Below are positions 34,868 to 44,700 of a stretch of 64,000 bases of DNA, one piece after another (the stretch's first letter is position 1; each line of letters starts with the position of its first letter). The stretch spans positions 62,001 through 126,000 of the forward strand of contig URXX01000004.1 of NCBI GenBank assembly GCA_900551895.1, given 5' to 3'. This DNA comes from an uncultured Lachnospiraceae bacterium. GTDB taxonomy: Bacteria > Bacillota > Clostridia > Lachnospirales > Lachnospiraceae. The notes under the pieces were generated by a model, which worked only from the letters and a program-made list of their open reading frames with translations, ran no database searches and was not told the DNA's origin. A program made the translations under genes and the position numbers.

Positions 34868-36913
34868 ATGAGCGTAGAAGTAAAAGAAAAGAAAGTATTG
34901 AAAAAGGAAGATTTTCCGTACGACTGGACGGTTGAGGAAAATCACTGGATTCCGTTGTCAGACGGAACAAAATTATCAAGCCGTATTTGGTATCCGAAAA
35001 CAGATGAACCTGTACCGGCAGTTTTGGAATACATTCCATACCGTAAAAGAGACGGTATGAGAGGAAGAGATGAACCAATGCATGGTTTCTTCGCAGGAAA
35101 CGGATATGTAGTTGTGCGTGTGGATATGCGAGGAACAGGAGAATCTGACGGTTTATTAAAAGATGAATATTTAAAACAGGAACAGGACGATGCGGTGGAA
35201 GTTATTGACTGGATCAGTAAACAGCCATGGTGTGACGGAAACGTTGGTATGATGGGAAAATCATGGGGAGGATTTAACTCTCTTCAGGTAGCAGCGAGAA
35301 GACCACCTGCACTTCGTGCGGTTATCTGCGTAGGATTTACAGATGACAGATACAATCAGGATATTCATTATAAAGGAGGATGTCTGTTAAATGATAACTT
35401 CTGGTGGGGAGCAATTATGCTTGCTTATCAGTGCCGTGCAATCGACTGTGAAATCAAACCGGAAACATGGAAAGAAGAATGGTTAGAACGTTTGGACGAT
35501 ATGCCGTTATGGATGGAAAATTGGTTACAGCATCAGACACGAGATGAATACTGGAAACACGGTTCGGTTTGTGAAGACTATTCAGATATTCAAGTTCCTG
35601 TATTCGCTATTGACGGTTGGTCAGACTCTTATACAAATACAGTATTAACATTGATGAATGGTTTGGACGTACCTAGAAAAGCAGTTATCGGACCTTGGGC
35701 GCATGTATTCGCACACGACGGTTATCCGGCACCGGCAATGAACTTCTTAGGAGAAGCAACAAAATGGTGGGATAAATGGTTAAAAGGAAAAGACAACGAT
35801 ACATTAGACGGACCTATGGTAGATGTATGGGTAGAAGACAGTATGCTTCCTGAAGCAATTCACGATGTGAGTGAAGGCAGATGGGTAGGACTGGAAAATT
35901 GGCCGTCAAAAGATGTAAACGATAAAGTGTTCTCATTAACATATGGAAAACTAACAGAAGAAGAGAATACAAAAGAAGAAGTTGTTGACTTATGCACACC
36001 ATTAAATCACGGACTTCTTGCAGGAGAATGGATGGGAGCAGGTGTTCCGGGTGAAAATGCCTGCGATCAACAGTTAGATGACGGCTTATCAATGGTATTT
36101 GATTCAGATGTATTGGAAGAAGATTTTGATATTGTCGGTTATCCAAAAGTAGAAGTGGAATTGACAAGTGATAAAACAAATGCAATGTTATTTGCTCAGT
36201 TATCAGATGTACATCCTAACGGACAGGTAACAAGAGTGTCTTATGGTGTAATGAATTTATCTCACTTACAGGGACACGATAAAGTTGTTCCATTAGTTCC
36301 GGGAGAAAAAGTAAAAGCATTTGTAGGATTAGATGTTTGCGGACATAAGTTCCCTAAAGGACATCGCGTTCGTATTTCGTTGGCAACATCATACTGGCCA
36401 ATGTTTTGGGTAATGCCTGAGATTGCAACATTGAAATTAGACCTTTCAACAGCAAAAGTAACGCTTCCTATCTTTACGGGACAGGACAGCAAAGGACCTG
36501 ATATGAATCCAATGTGCGCACCGTTGACACCAATGACAACATTGTCAGAAGGTCGTGTAGACAGAAGTGTTTCTTACGATATTTTGAAAGATACATGGAC
36601 TTGCATTACAGACGGTGTAGGCGGAGTATTCGGAGAAGGTATATATCGTTTTGATGACATCGGAACAGTTGTGGAGCATAACTTAAAACGTGAATTGACA
36701 CTTTGCAATAAAGATCCGTTATCTGCAAAATATACAATTTACCAAAAAATGAAAAATGGTAGAGAAGGCTGGTTAATGGATACAGATATTGTTGTTACAC
36801 AGACAGCGGACGAAGAATATTTCTACTTGACAGGATATATGACAGCAAAAATGAATGATGAAGAAGTATTCCACAAAGATTACGATAGAAAAGTAAAGAG
36901 AAATGGTTTATAA
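34868..36913 (+). CDS. CocE/NonD family hydrolase (X-Pro dipeptidyl-peptidase-like)
   Basis: 681 residues, no signal peptide, so cytoplasmic. The alpha/beta-hydrolase nucleophile elbow is GKSWGG (Ser about residue 136), the acid is in AIDGWSDSY (about 250-258) and the histidine in GPWAHVFAHDG. A C-terminal jelly-roll domain (about 395-560) completes the S15/CocE architecture. Members split acyl-peptide, ester or amide bonds; the substrate here is unknown. CAGGAGG precedes the ATG, 27 bases after the MFS gene. Transport then hydrolysis of an amide, ester or Pro-peptide under TetR control is the likely logic. Confidence 0.88.
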   Translation: MSVEVKEKKVLKKEDFPYDWTVEENHWIPLSDGTKLSSRIWYPKTDEPVPAVLEYIPYRKRDGMRGRDEPMHGFFAGNGYVVVRVDMRGTGESDGLLKDEYLKQEQDDAVEVIDWISKQPWCDGNVGMMGKSWGGFNSLQVAARRPPALRAVICVGFTDDRYNQDIHYKGGCLLNDNFWWGAIMLAYQCRAIDCEIKPETWKEEWLERLDDMPLWMENWLQHQTRDEYWKHGSVCEDYSDIQVPVFAIDGWSDSYTNTVLTLMNGLDVPRKAVIGPWAHVFAHDGYPAPAMNFLGEATKWWDKWLKGKDNDTLDGPMVDVWVEDSMLPEAIHDVSEGRWVGLENWPSKDVNDKVFSLTYGKLTEEENTKEEVVDLCTPLNHGLLAGEWMGAGVPGENACDQQLDDGLSMVFDSDVLEEDFDIVGYPKVEVELTSDKTNAMLFAQLSDVHPNGQVTRVSYGVMNLSHLQGHDKVVPLVPGEKVKAFVGLDVCGHKFPKGHRVRISLATSYWPMFWVMPEIATLKLDLSTAKVTLPIFTGQDSKGPDMNPMCAPLTPMTTLSEGRVDRSVSYDILKDTWTCITDGVGGVFGEGIYRFDDIGTVVEHNLKRELTLCNKDPLSAKYTIYQKMKNGREGWLMDTDIVVTQTADEEYFYLTGYMTAKMNDEEVFHKDYDRKVKRNGL

Positions 36914-36920
36914 AATCAAA

Positions 36921-36957
36921 TAAAGAAAGCGGTCGGATGAAAATTCCGGCCGCTTTT
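36921..36957. terminator. Bidirectional Rho-independent terminator
   Basis: AAAGCGGTCGGA (36926-36937) pairs with TTCCGGCCGCTTT (36944-36956), followed by TTC, between the convergent hydrolase and PurF-like genes. Confidence 0.85.
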
Positions 36958-36961
36958 TCAA

Positions 36962-38374
36962 CTATTCTTTTCCGTTGAAACAATATGTACAAACTTTACA
37001 AGGTTCTAAACCGATAGAAGCGATTAAGTCATCTAAGCGGTGGTATCTTAATGTAGTAAAGTTTTGTTGTTTACGAATTTCTTCAAGCATATTGGCATAT
37101 CTCTCCGTTGTCGGATCAGCGTACTCAGGAAGCACGTTATCTGCGTTATCCCCCTCTAGTTTCTGAATAACCTGTCGCGTAATTAAATCTAACTCTGATT
37201 TGGAGCGGGAGAAGTTTAAATATTTACAGCCATATAATAATGGTGGGCAGGCAGGTCTTACATGAACTTCTTTTGCACCGCTGTTATATAAAAATTCGGT
37301 TGTTTCACGCAACTGAGTACCGCGCACAATGGAGTCATCAATCAATAAAAGACTCTTATCCTGAATTAAGGACTGAACCGGAATTAATTTCATGCGGGCA
37401 ATCAGATTTCTCTGTTCTTGATTTTGTGGCATGAAAGAACGAGGCCATGTAGGAGTGTACTTGATAAACGGTCTTGCAAACGGAATGCCGGATTCGTTTG
37501 AATATCCGATAGCGTGAGCAATACCTGAATCCGGTACACCTGCAACAATATCAGGTTTTACGTTGTCCTCTGCATCACGTTTTGCAAGCATGCTTCCGCA
37601 TTTATAACGCATCTCTTCTACATTTACCCCTTCATAAGAAGAAGTCGGATAACCGTAATATACCCAAAGGAATGAACAAATTTTCATATCCTCCTTAGCA
37701 GGGCTTACTGTTTCAACTCCGTCGGGTGTAATATGTACAATCTCGGCAGGTCCCAGTTCTTTATAAGTTGAATAACCTAAGTTAATATATGCAAAGTCTT
37801 CAAAAGATACGCAGTAGGCGTCTTCTTTCTTTCCGATTACAAGAGGAGTTCTTCCCAAACGGTCTCTTGCAGCGTAAAGTCCGTCTTCTGTCATAAGAAG
37901 AAGAGTCATTGAACCGTCAACGATTTCCTGTACGAACTGAATACCCTCCACGAGTGAATCTTTATGACAAATGAGGGAAGCAATTAATTCGGTAGCATTA
38001 ATCTGTCCGCCGCTCATTTCCTGAAAATGTGTATGTCCGTGACCATAGACTTTACTTAATAATTCATCCATGTTATTGATTTTGCCGACAGTAGTAATGG
38101 CAAAACTTCCAAGATGTGACTGGATTAGTAATGGCTGTGGTTCAAAGTCAGAAATACATCCGATTCCGATATTTCCTTTTAATTCTTCTACATCCCGCTC
38201 GAATTTTGTACGGAATGGAGAGTTTTCTATATTGTGAATGGCCCTGCTAAAACCTTGTGGACCGTAAGTAGCCATACCGCCTCTTCGTGTTCCTAAATGT
38301 GAGTGGTAGTCAACGCCATAAAACAAATCAAGTGTACAGTTTGATTTTCCGGCGACACCAAAAAATCCGCCCAT
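36962..38374 (-). CDS. Amidophosphoribosyltransferase-like protein lacking the catalytic cysteine
   Basis: 470 residues from ATG 38374 behind a perfect AGGAGG; the upstream in-frame start at 38401 is rejected. The fold is that of PurF: N-terminal glutamine amidohydrolase-like domain, then a phosphoribosyltransferase domain with the PRPP loop LLLIDDSIVRGTQ (about residue 345-357). PurF needs Cys directly after the initiator Met (MCG); here it is MGGFFG, with Gly encoded by GGC. The protein therefore cannot use glutamine as PurF does. It ends in a CxxC pair (CKVCTYC). It is probably a paralogue using ammonia or doing another job, not the pathway enzyme. Confidence 0.8.
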   Translation of the reverse strand: MGGFFGVAGKSNCTLDLFYGVDYHSHLGTRRGGMATYGPQGFSRAIHNIENSPFRTKFERDVEELKGNIGIGCISDFEPQPLLIQSHLGSFAITTVGKINNMDELLSKVYGHGHTHFQEMSGGQINATELIASLICHKDSLVEGIQFVQEIVDGSMTLLLMTEDGLYAARDRLGRTPLVIGKKEDAYCVSFEDFAYINLGYSTYKELGPAEIVHITPDGVETVSPAKEDMKICSFLWVYYGYPTSSYEGVNVEEMRYKCGSMLAKRDAEDNVKPDIVAGVPDSGIAHAIGYSNESGIPFARPFIKYTPTWPRSFMPQNQEQRNLIARMKLIPVQSLIQDKSLLLIDDSIVRGTQLRETTEFLYNSGAKEVHVRPACPPLLYGCKYLNFSRSKSELDLITRQVIQKLEGDNADNVLPEYADPTTERYANMLEEIRKQQNFTTLRYHRLDDLIASIGLEPCKVCTYCFNGKE

Positions 38375-38495
38375 GAGAAATCCTCCTTTTTCTGATAACA
38401 AATTTGTGTCTTTAACAGAATAAGTTTATCACGATTTCCTGTGGAAAGCAAAGGAATGCTTATGAATATTTTTAAATTGGTATTATAAGTATAAG

Positions 38496-39296
38496 TTATA
38501 AAAATGCATCCAAAGATTTAAAGGTATACCCCATTTCTTCCCATTTTGTTAAAAGTTCATCTAAAATCTGCGCATTGGTGGAGGAGGTGCTGTGCAGAAG
38601 AACGATTGCCCCCGGATGAATTCTTTTTAACAGTTTGTCAAATGCTTCTTCTTTTGTCGGTTGATTATTTTCGTACCAATCCACATAGGCAAGACTCCAG
38701 AAAAATGTTTTATACCCTAAATCTTTTGCCATTTGCAAGTTTTGGGTACTGTATTTTCCCTGTGGCGCGCGATATAACTTTTTCATTGGTTTTCCGGTGA
38801 TTTTCTTATATAAGTCCTCCACGCCGGAAATTTCTTTCTGAAATTCTTCTTTAGAAGAAAGTTTGGACATATCGAGATGATTTAGTGTATGATTGCCGAC
38901 AATATGCCCTTCTTTTACCATTCGTTTTACTAAGTCGGGACTTGTTTTTAAGAAATTGCCGACAACGAAAAAGGCAGCAGGAGCATGATGTTTTTTTAAT
39001 GCATCCAGTATGGCGGGAGTGTTTCCGTTTTCAAATCCGGCATCAAAAGTAAGATATAAAACTTTTTCTTCAGTTGGTTTGGCGTAATAGGCATCATATT
39101 GTTTTAATTCGTCAATGGAGGCGTTTCCCACAGGGAGCTTACCCTCTTCTTGAAAACTGAGTCCCCAGTTGCCTTCGGCGGAAACTGTCACGGCTTTATC
39201 TGAAAAGGTGTGAATAGTTTTTGCAGTGAAATGTCCTATGGAGAAAGAGAGAGCGAAGAGGAGGAGAAGAGCAGTGAATTTTTTACATTTTTTCAA
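38496..39296 (-). CDS. Polysaccharide deacetylase, PdaA-like
   Basis: 266 residues starting at TTG 39296 with TGAGGT upstream. Signal anchor at about residues 8-24, then GNWGLSFQEEGKLPVGN, the hallmark N-terminal segment of PdaA, and the NodB deacetylase domain: TFDAGFENG (motif 1, with the catalytic Asp), GHIVGNHTLNH (metal-binding His pair), RAPQGKYS and VLLHSTSS. PdaA removes acetyl groups from peptidoglycan MurNAc on the way to muramic-delta-lactam in spore cortex, so this fits a spore-former, but exact role is inferred. Confidence 0.88.
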   Translation of the reverse strand: MKKCKKFTALLLLFALSFSIGHFTAKTIHTFSDKAVTVSAEGNWGLSFQEEGKLPVGNASIDELKQYDAYYAKPTEEKVLYLTFDAGFENGNTPAILDALKKHHAPAAFFVVGNFLKTSPDLVKRMVKEGHIVGNHTLNHLDMSKLSSKEEFQKEISGVEDLYKKITGKPMKKLYRAPQGKYSTQNLQMAKDLGYKTFFWSLAYVDWYENNQPTKEEAFDKLLKRIHPGAIVLLHSTSSTNAQILDELLTKWEEMGYTFKSLDAFL

Positions 39297-39397
39297 GATA
39301 ATACCTCAGAATGACCTTTCTTATTATAGAATATGGGAAAGAAAAGAGAAATATGTTACAATAGTCAATATAAATATATAGGAAAGAGGGGGAAAAA

Positions 39398-40975
39398 GTG
39401 AAAAAAGATACAGTACATATGTTAAAACGTGCGGAACGTTTCCATGTTGTTCTTATCGGAGAAGGTCTGCTTGTGGGAAGTGTGGCAGGGCTTATAGTGC
39501 TGGCATACCGAATTGCCTTAAAGTATGCGGGACAGTGGTTTGAGGCGGTTCGTCAGTATATCGGTCATTCGCCTGTCAAAGCGGCGGGCTGGTTCGGTAT
39601 TTTATTTCTTATGGCGGTTGTAGTCGGTCTTTTGATTAAATGGGAACCGATGATTTCGGGAAGCGGAATACCGCAGTTGGAAGGTGAAATGTCGGGGAAA
39701 TTACATCAGACATGGTGGAAAATTTTGCCGGCAAAATTTATTGGAGGTTTTTTATCCCTGCTTGCAGGATTATCTCTCGGACGCGAAGGTCCGTCCATTC
39801 AACTTGGAGCGATGACCGGAAAAGGAATATCAAAAGCGTTGGATAGAGGAAAGACGGAAGAAAAATTTCTGCTGACCTGTGGGGCAAGTGCGGGACTTTC
39901 GGCAGCCTTTCATGCACCGCTTGCGGGGGTGATGTTCTCGCTTGAAGAAGTACACAAAAATTTTTCTATATCCGTTCTCGTATCGGTGATGACAGCATCA
40001 ATATCGGCGGATTATTTATCATCGCAGTTTATTGGGATTGAACCGGTGTTTCAATTTGATATCGGACACGTTTTGCCGCAGAGTTATTACTGGATGATTA
40101 TATTGCTCGGTGTTATACTCGGAGTTTTAGGTTGTGTATATAATTGGTTCACATTGAAAGTGCAATCGTGGTACAAGCAGTCAAAAAGGTTAAATGAAAT
40201 TACAAGGGTAATGATACCGTTTATGCTGGCGGGAGTTCTGATGTTTGTCATGCCGGAATTACTTGGAAGCGGGCATGAGTTGATTGACCGTTTGACAAGC
40301 CATGAACTTCTTTTGGGAGGAGCGATTGTTATTTTGCTCGGAAAATTTCTGTTTTCGGCAGTATCCTTTGGCTCGGGGGCGCCGGGAGGGATTTTCTTTC
40401 CGTTGCTTGTTTTGGGTGCGTTTGTTGGTGGCATTTTCGGAATGATAGGCGTAAATTATTTTGGTATGGATCCGGATTATATCAATAACTTTGTCATGCT
40501 TGCAATGGCAGGAAATTTTACCGCTATTGTAAGAGCGCCTCTGACAGGTATTATTCTTATTTTTGAAATGACGGGTTCTGTCAGTCAGATGCTATCACTC
40601 TCTGTTGTTTCGATAGTTGCCTATGTGGTGGCAAGTCTGCTCGGTTCAGAACCGATTTATGAAAGCCTTCTGGAGAGACTGCTGAAAAACAATGGTGAGG
40701 AAACGACAGAGGGAATCAAAGGACAGAAAATATTAATCAGCCATGTAATCATGCACGGCTCACCTCTGGCACACAGGAAAGTACAGGAGATAGACTGGCC
40801 GCAGAACTGTCTTCTTGTTTCTATTAAAAGAGGAGATAAAGAAGTTATTCCGAAAGGAAAAACGGTTCTTCTCCCAAGCGATATGCTTGTCACTCTGACT
40901 GATGAAAAAGATGAGCCTTATGTTCGGGACTGCGTGGAAAAATTATGCAAAATGAAGCAGGAGGAAAAACGATGA
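39398..40975 (+). CDS. ClC family chloride/proton antiporter with TrkA-C domain
   Basis: 525 residues from GTG 39398 behind AAAGAGGGGG. The three ClC signature segments are GSGIPQLEG (about residues 87-95), GREGPSIQLG (about 127-136; its Glu is the gating glutamate expected in exchangers and channels alike) and GSGAPGGIFFP (about 327-337). A RCK/TrkA-C domain (about 440-520) is present at the C-terminus. Likely a Cl-/H+ or F-/H+ antiporter. Its stop overlaps the ogt start as ATGA. Confidence 0.92.
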   Translation: MKKDTVHMLKRAERFHVVLIGEGLLVGSVAGLIVLAYRIALKYAGQWFEAVRQYIGHSPVKAAGWFGILFLMAVVVGLLIKWEPMISGSGIPQLEGEMSGKLHQTWWKILPAKFIGGFLSLLAGLSLGREGPSIQLGAMTGKGISKALDRGKTEEKFLLTCGASAGLSAAFHAPLAGVMFSLEEVHKNFSISVLVSVMTASISADYLSSQFIGIEPVFQFDIGHVLPQSYYWMIILLGVILGVLGCVYNWFTLKVQSWYKQSKRLNEITRVMIPFMLAGVLMFVMPELLGSGHELIDRLTSHELLLGGAIVILLGKFLFSAVSFGSGAPGGIFFPLLVLGAFVGGIFGMIGVNYFGMDPDYINNFVMLAMAGNFTAIVRAPLTGIILIFEMTGSVSQMLSLSVVSIVAYVVASLLGSEPIYESLLERLLKNNGEETTEGIKGQKILISHVIMHGSPLAHRKVQEIDWPQNCLLVSIKRGDKEVIPKGKTVLLPSDMLVTLTDEKDEPYVRDCVEKLCKMKQEEKR

Positions 40976-41454
40976 AGAAAGTGTATGTATATTCTTCTCC
41001 GGTTGGGAAGTTAGGAATAGATGTGGACGAAAAAGGACTTCGGAAAATTGAGTTTCTAAAAGATGATGCGATTGATGTCGTTGACGGGGATAATGAACTT
41101 GTCATGGAAGTAAAAAGACAGTTGAACGAATATTTTCGCGGGGAGAGAAAAACGTTTGATCTTCCCCTTGCCCTTTGCGGAACACCGTTTCAGCTGAAAG
41201 TGTGGGAGGCGCTACAGACTATTCCGTATGGGGACACGAGAAGTTATAAAGAGATTGCTATACAGGTCGGAAGTCCGAAAGGTTGCCGCGCGGTGGGTAT
41301 GGCAAACAATAAGAACCCCATTCCGATTATTATTCCGTGCCACAGGGTTGTGGGAGGAAATGGAAAACTGGTAGGATATGCGGGAGGCTTGGATAAGAAA
41401 GAGTATCTTTTGGAAGTGGAGAATTGTAATATTTCCGGGAGCGTTGCAAAATAG
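40972..41454 (+). CDS. ogt: Methylated-DNA-protein cysteine methyltransferase
   Basis: 160 residues from ATG 40972, chosen over ATG 40945 because GCAGGAGG precedes it and it overlaps the previous stop by four bases. It repairs O6-methylguanine by irreversible transfer to Cys123, in IIPCHRVVG. The DNA-recognition helix region TRSYKEIAIQVGSPKGCRAVG is intact. Size fits the single-domain Ogt form. Confidence 0.95.
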   Translation: MKKVYVYSSPVGKLGIDVDEKGLRKIEFLKDDAIDVVDGDNELVMEVKRQLNEYFRGERKTFDLPLALCGTPFQLKVWEALQTIPYGDTRSYKEIAIQVGSPKGCRAVGMANNKNPIPIIIPCHRVVGGNGKLVGYAGGLDKKEYLLEVENCNISGSVAK

Positions 41455-41470
41455 TTGAGTAATCATCTGT

Positions 41471-41488
41471 GGAGCGATGCTCCTTTTT
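41471..41488 (+). terminator. Rho-independent terminator
   Basis: GGAGC (41471-41475), loop GAT, GCTCC and TTTTT, after ogt. Confidence 0.75.
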
Positions 41489-41655
41489 GGTAAAAAATAA
41501 CAAATGACAAAGTGTGAGATATATTTTAAACGCATATGAATATGCCATATTAACAAAAAAGAAATTGAATATATTAAAAATATAGAAAAAGTGCTAAAAT
41601 ATAAACAGTGCATCTTTGTGTCAAATAAATAAAAGGTGTTGCGATATTTCATTTA

Positions 41656-41684
41656 CCGGGTTAAATTAGATAGAAATTACCCGG
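41656..41684 (+). promoter_or_regulatory. 5'-UTR hairpin before the surface glycosidase gene
   Basis: CCGGGTTAAATT (41657-41668) folds onto AATTACCCGG (41675-41684), directly upstream of the ribosome site GAGGAG. No U-tract follows, so it is not a terminator. It may protect the mRNA or regulate translation. Confidence 0.45.
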
Positions 41685-41702
41685 CAAGAGAGGAGAAAGG
41701 TT

Positions 41703-44700
41703 ATGAAAAGAAAACTTTTAAGTTCCATGCTTGCAGCGGCTATGGTCGTGACAAGCGTATTCTCCACGGCATTAGTTTCGGAAGCGAAAACAACGAATGG
41801 CTCCCACGGGACTGTGGAAGTGCAACAGGGAACAAATTCCGTGACCATCGGCAACGGTGCGATTGCGAGAACATTCTCAACAAAAGATTCGAAACTATCT
41901 ACGACCAAAATCGTGAATAAGAGAACCGGTGGTGGAAAAACCAGTTTTACACCAGGGAAAGACAGCGAAGAATTTATTGTCAGGACGACAAAAGAAAAAT
42001 CAAAGCCGATTGATTTACCGGCATTAGACAGAAAGAAGTGGACAGCGGAGGCAGACAGTTATCACAATGGTGCGACAGGGGCAGCAGACGGACCTGCGGC
42101 TAATCTTTTAGACGGTGATGTGAACACTATTTGGCATACGAACTACGGCGGAGGAAACAACGGAAAAGGTGACCAGGAATATCCGCATAACGTGGTGATT
42201 AAGTTAGACGGAAGTCAGAAATTCAAATCATTTTCGTATACTCCGAGAAAAGAAGGGGAAACGACAAACGGAAACATTAAGGGATATGAACTTTACGCAT
42301 CAAATGAGACAAACCCTCTTTCTGCTGAGGCGAAAGAGTGGGGAGAACTGATTGCAAAAGGTAATTTTGAATATGACGGTGCAAATCCAATTTATGTAAA
42401 TTTGGAGAAAGAATGTACGGCAACACAGATTAAATTCGTTGCAACTTCTTCAAATAACGGAAAAAATTTTGCGGGTGGTGCAGAATTTAACCTACATAAA
42501 GATGAAGCACCTGTTGTTAAAGACGACAGAGAGTTTAAAGCAAGTGATTTAACATTAAAAGATGGTAATGATGCAGTTAAAATTGAAAGTACAAATGCAC
42601 AGATAAACGGAAAGAATAAAACAGGTAAAAAAGTAACGTTTTCTTTCAAACCATATGAGCATAAAGGGGTACAATACACGATTGACGAAGTACTTGTTAT
42701 GTATGAAGGAGACCATTTCATGCGTAAATATTTGGAAATCAGTATTCCGGAAGATAAACAGGCTTCTACGGCAATCGATTATATTGACTTAGAATCTTTC
42801 AAAGTAAATCAAACAGATAAGCAATGGACGATTCCACGGGGAAAAGGCGGAATTGTGCAGATGGAAGAATTTAAGGCAAACCTCGGACAGCCGATTTACA
42901 TTCAGGGAATGTTTTTCGGGTGTGAATTTCCGGCAACGGATACGGAAATCGTAGACGGCACAGGATATATGCGCTACTACACGGGAAAGACATTTGACAG
43001 ATTGAAAAAAGATAATCAGTTGACAAAAGACGGAAAATATGTGACATGGCAGACAGTTGCAGGTGCAGCAAGAAGTACGGAGAACGAAGTGATTCAGGCG
43101 GATTTCTATGAATATATAAATTCCATTGCCACACCGTCAGAATTCCGTATCCAGTATAATTCATGGTTTGACAATATGATGAAAATAGATGACAACAATA
43201 TTTTGGAATCATTTATTGAAATCGACCGTGAGTTGAATAATGCGGAAGTCCGTCCGATGGATTCCTATGTTGTGGACGACGGTTGGAACGCGTATAATAA
43301 TGGAACTATTCCTGAACGTGAGCATCAGAAATCAGGTGCAAAAATTAATGAAAGCGGATTTTGGGAATTTAATGAAAAGTTCCAAAATGAACTGACACCT
43401 TCCAGCCAACTTGTACAGAAGTTTGGAAGTAACTTCGGTGTATGGGTTGGACCTCGAGGAGGATATAATTTCTACGGAACTTTAGCGGATATTATTCAAA
43501 AGTCAGGAAAAGGAAGTAAAGCGGGCGGTTCCATCGATGTTGCAGACCGTGTATATGTGGAAAACTTCAAAAAAATGGCAATTGAGTGGCAGAAAAAGTT
43601 CAAAGTAAATTATTGGAAATGGGACGGATTCGCAGACATGGGACAGTATGACCACTTTAATAATTTAGGTGGGGCGGACGGTGTTCCGGTTTACAGTGAG
43701 AGTAATCACCATATGACAGGCGGTTATCATCAGATGTACCATGTGACAGACCTTTGGGAAGCATGGATAGACTTGATGGAAGCTGTGCGTCAAAGCGAGA
43801 AGGCAGATGGAATTAACAATTTATGGATTTCACTGACATGTTATGTAAATCCAAGTCCATGGTACTTACAATGGGCAAACTCTGTATGGCTTCAGTGTAC
43901 ACATGACCAAAAAGATGCAGATTTTGGAACAACAAAGATGAATAAGCAGATTACTTATCGTGATGCGTGTTATTATGATTTCCTGAAAAATCATCAGTTC
44001 CAGTTCCCATTACAGAATATTTATAATCATGACCCTGTATATGGAAAAGAAGGAACGGGAATGAATCTGAACACGGCTACAGATGAAGACTTCCAGAATT
44101 ATTTATATATGCTGTCAACACGTGGAACAGCTTTTTGGGAATTATATTATTCTGACAGCATTATGACAGATGGAAAATATGAGATTACGGGTGAATTCTT
44201 GGAATGGGCAGAAAAGAGCTATCATATGTTGAAGAATTCTAAGATGATTGGTGGTATGCCGGACAAAACAAGTTTAGGAAGTGCCACTTCAGATGCTTCA
44301 AAAGCAGAAGCATACGGATTCTCATGTTTTGACGGAAAGGACGGAATTATTTCTCTTCGCAATCCATCAGCAACAGAAAATAAAGCAATTACGTTTACAT
44401 TTGACAGAACAATCGGTGTGTCAGAAAATGCAGGTACATTAGATTATTATCTGGAACACAGTTATTTACTTTCAGATCCGGCTGCACAGACAGGAAAATT
44501 AGTATACGGACAGAAATATACGGTGAATTTAAAACCGAATGAAGTTCGTATTTTACGCGTCTCAGATAAGAAAGATACAACAGCTCCTGAGATAGACAGA
44601 ATTATGACGGACGGAGACCGCAAGGTTACGGTAAAATTCAATGAGAAAGTATCCGGCAATCTGTTTTCCGTAAATGGATTGGGAGTTGCATCAATCGCAA

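Noticed and set aside
41212..41652. 146-codon minus-strand frame over the end of ogt
   Set aside because: Antisense shadow of ogt and its AT-rich 3' region, with no family features.
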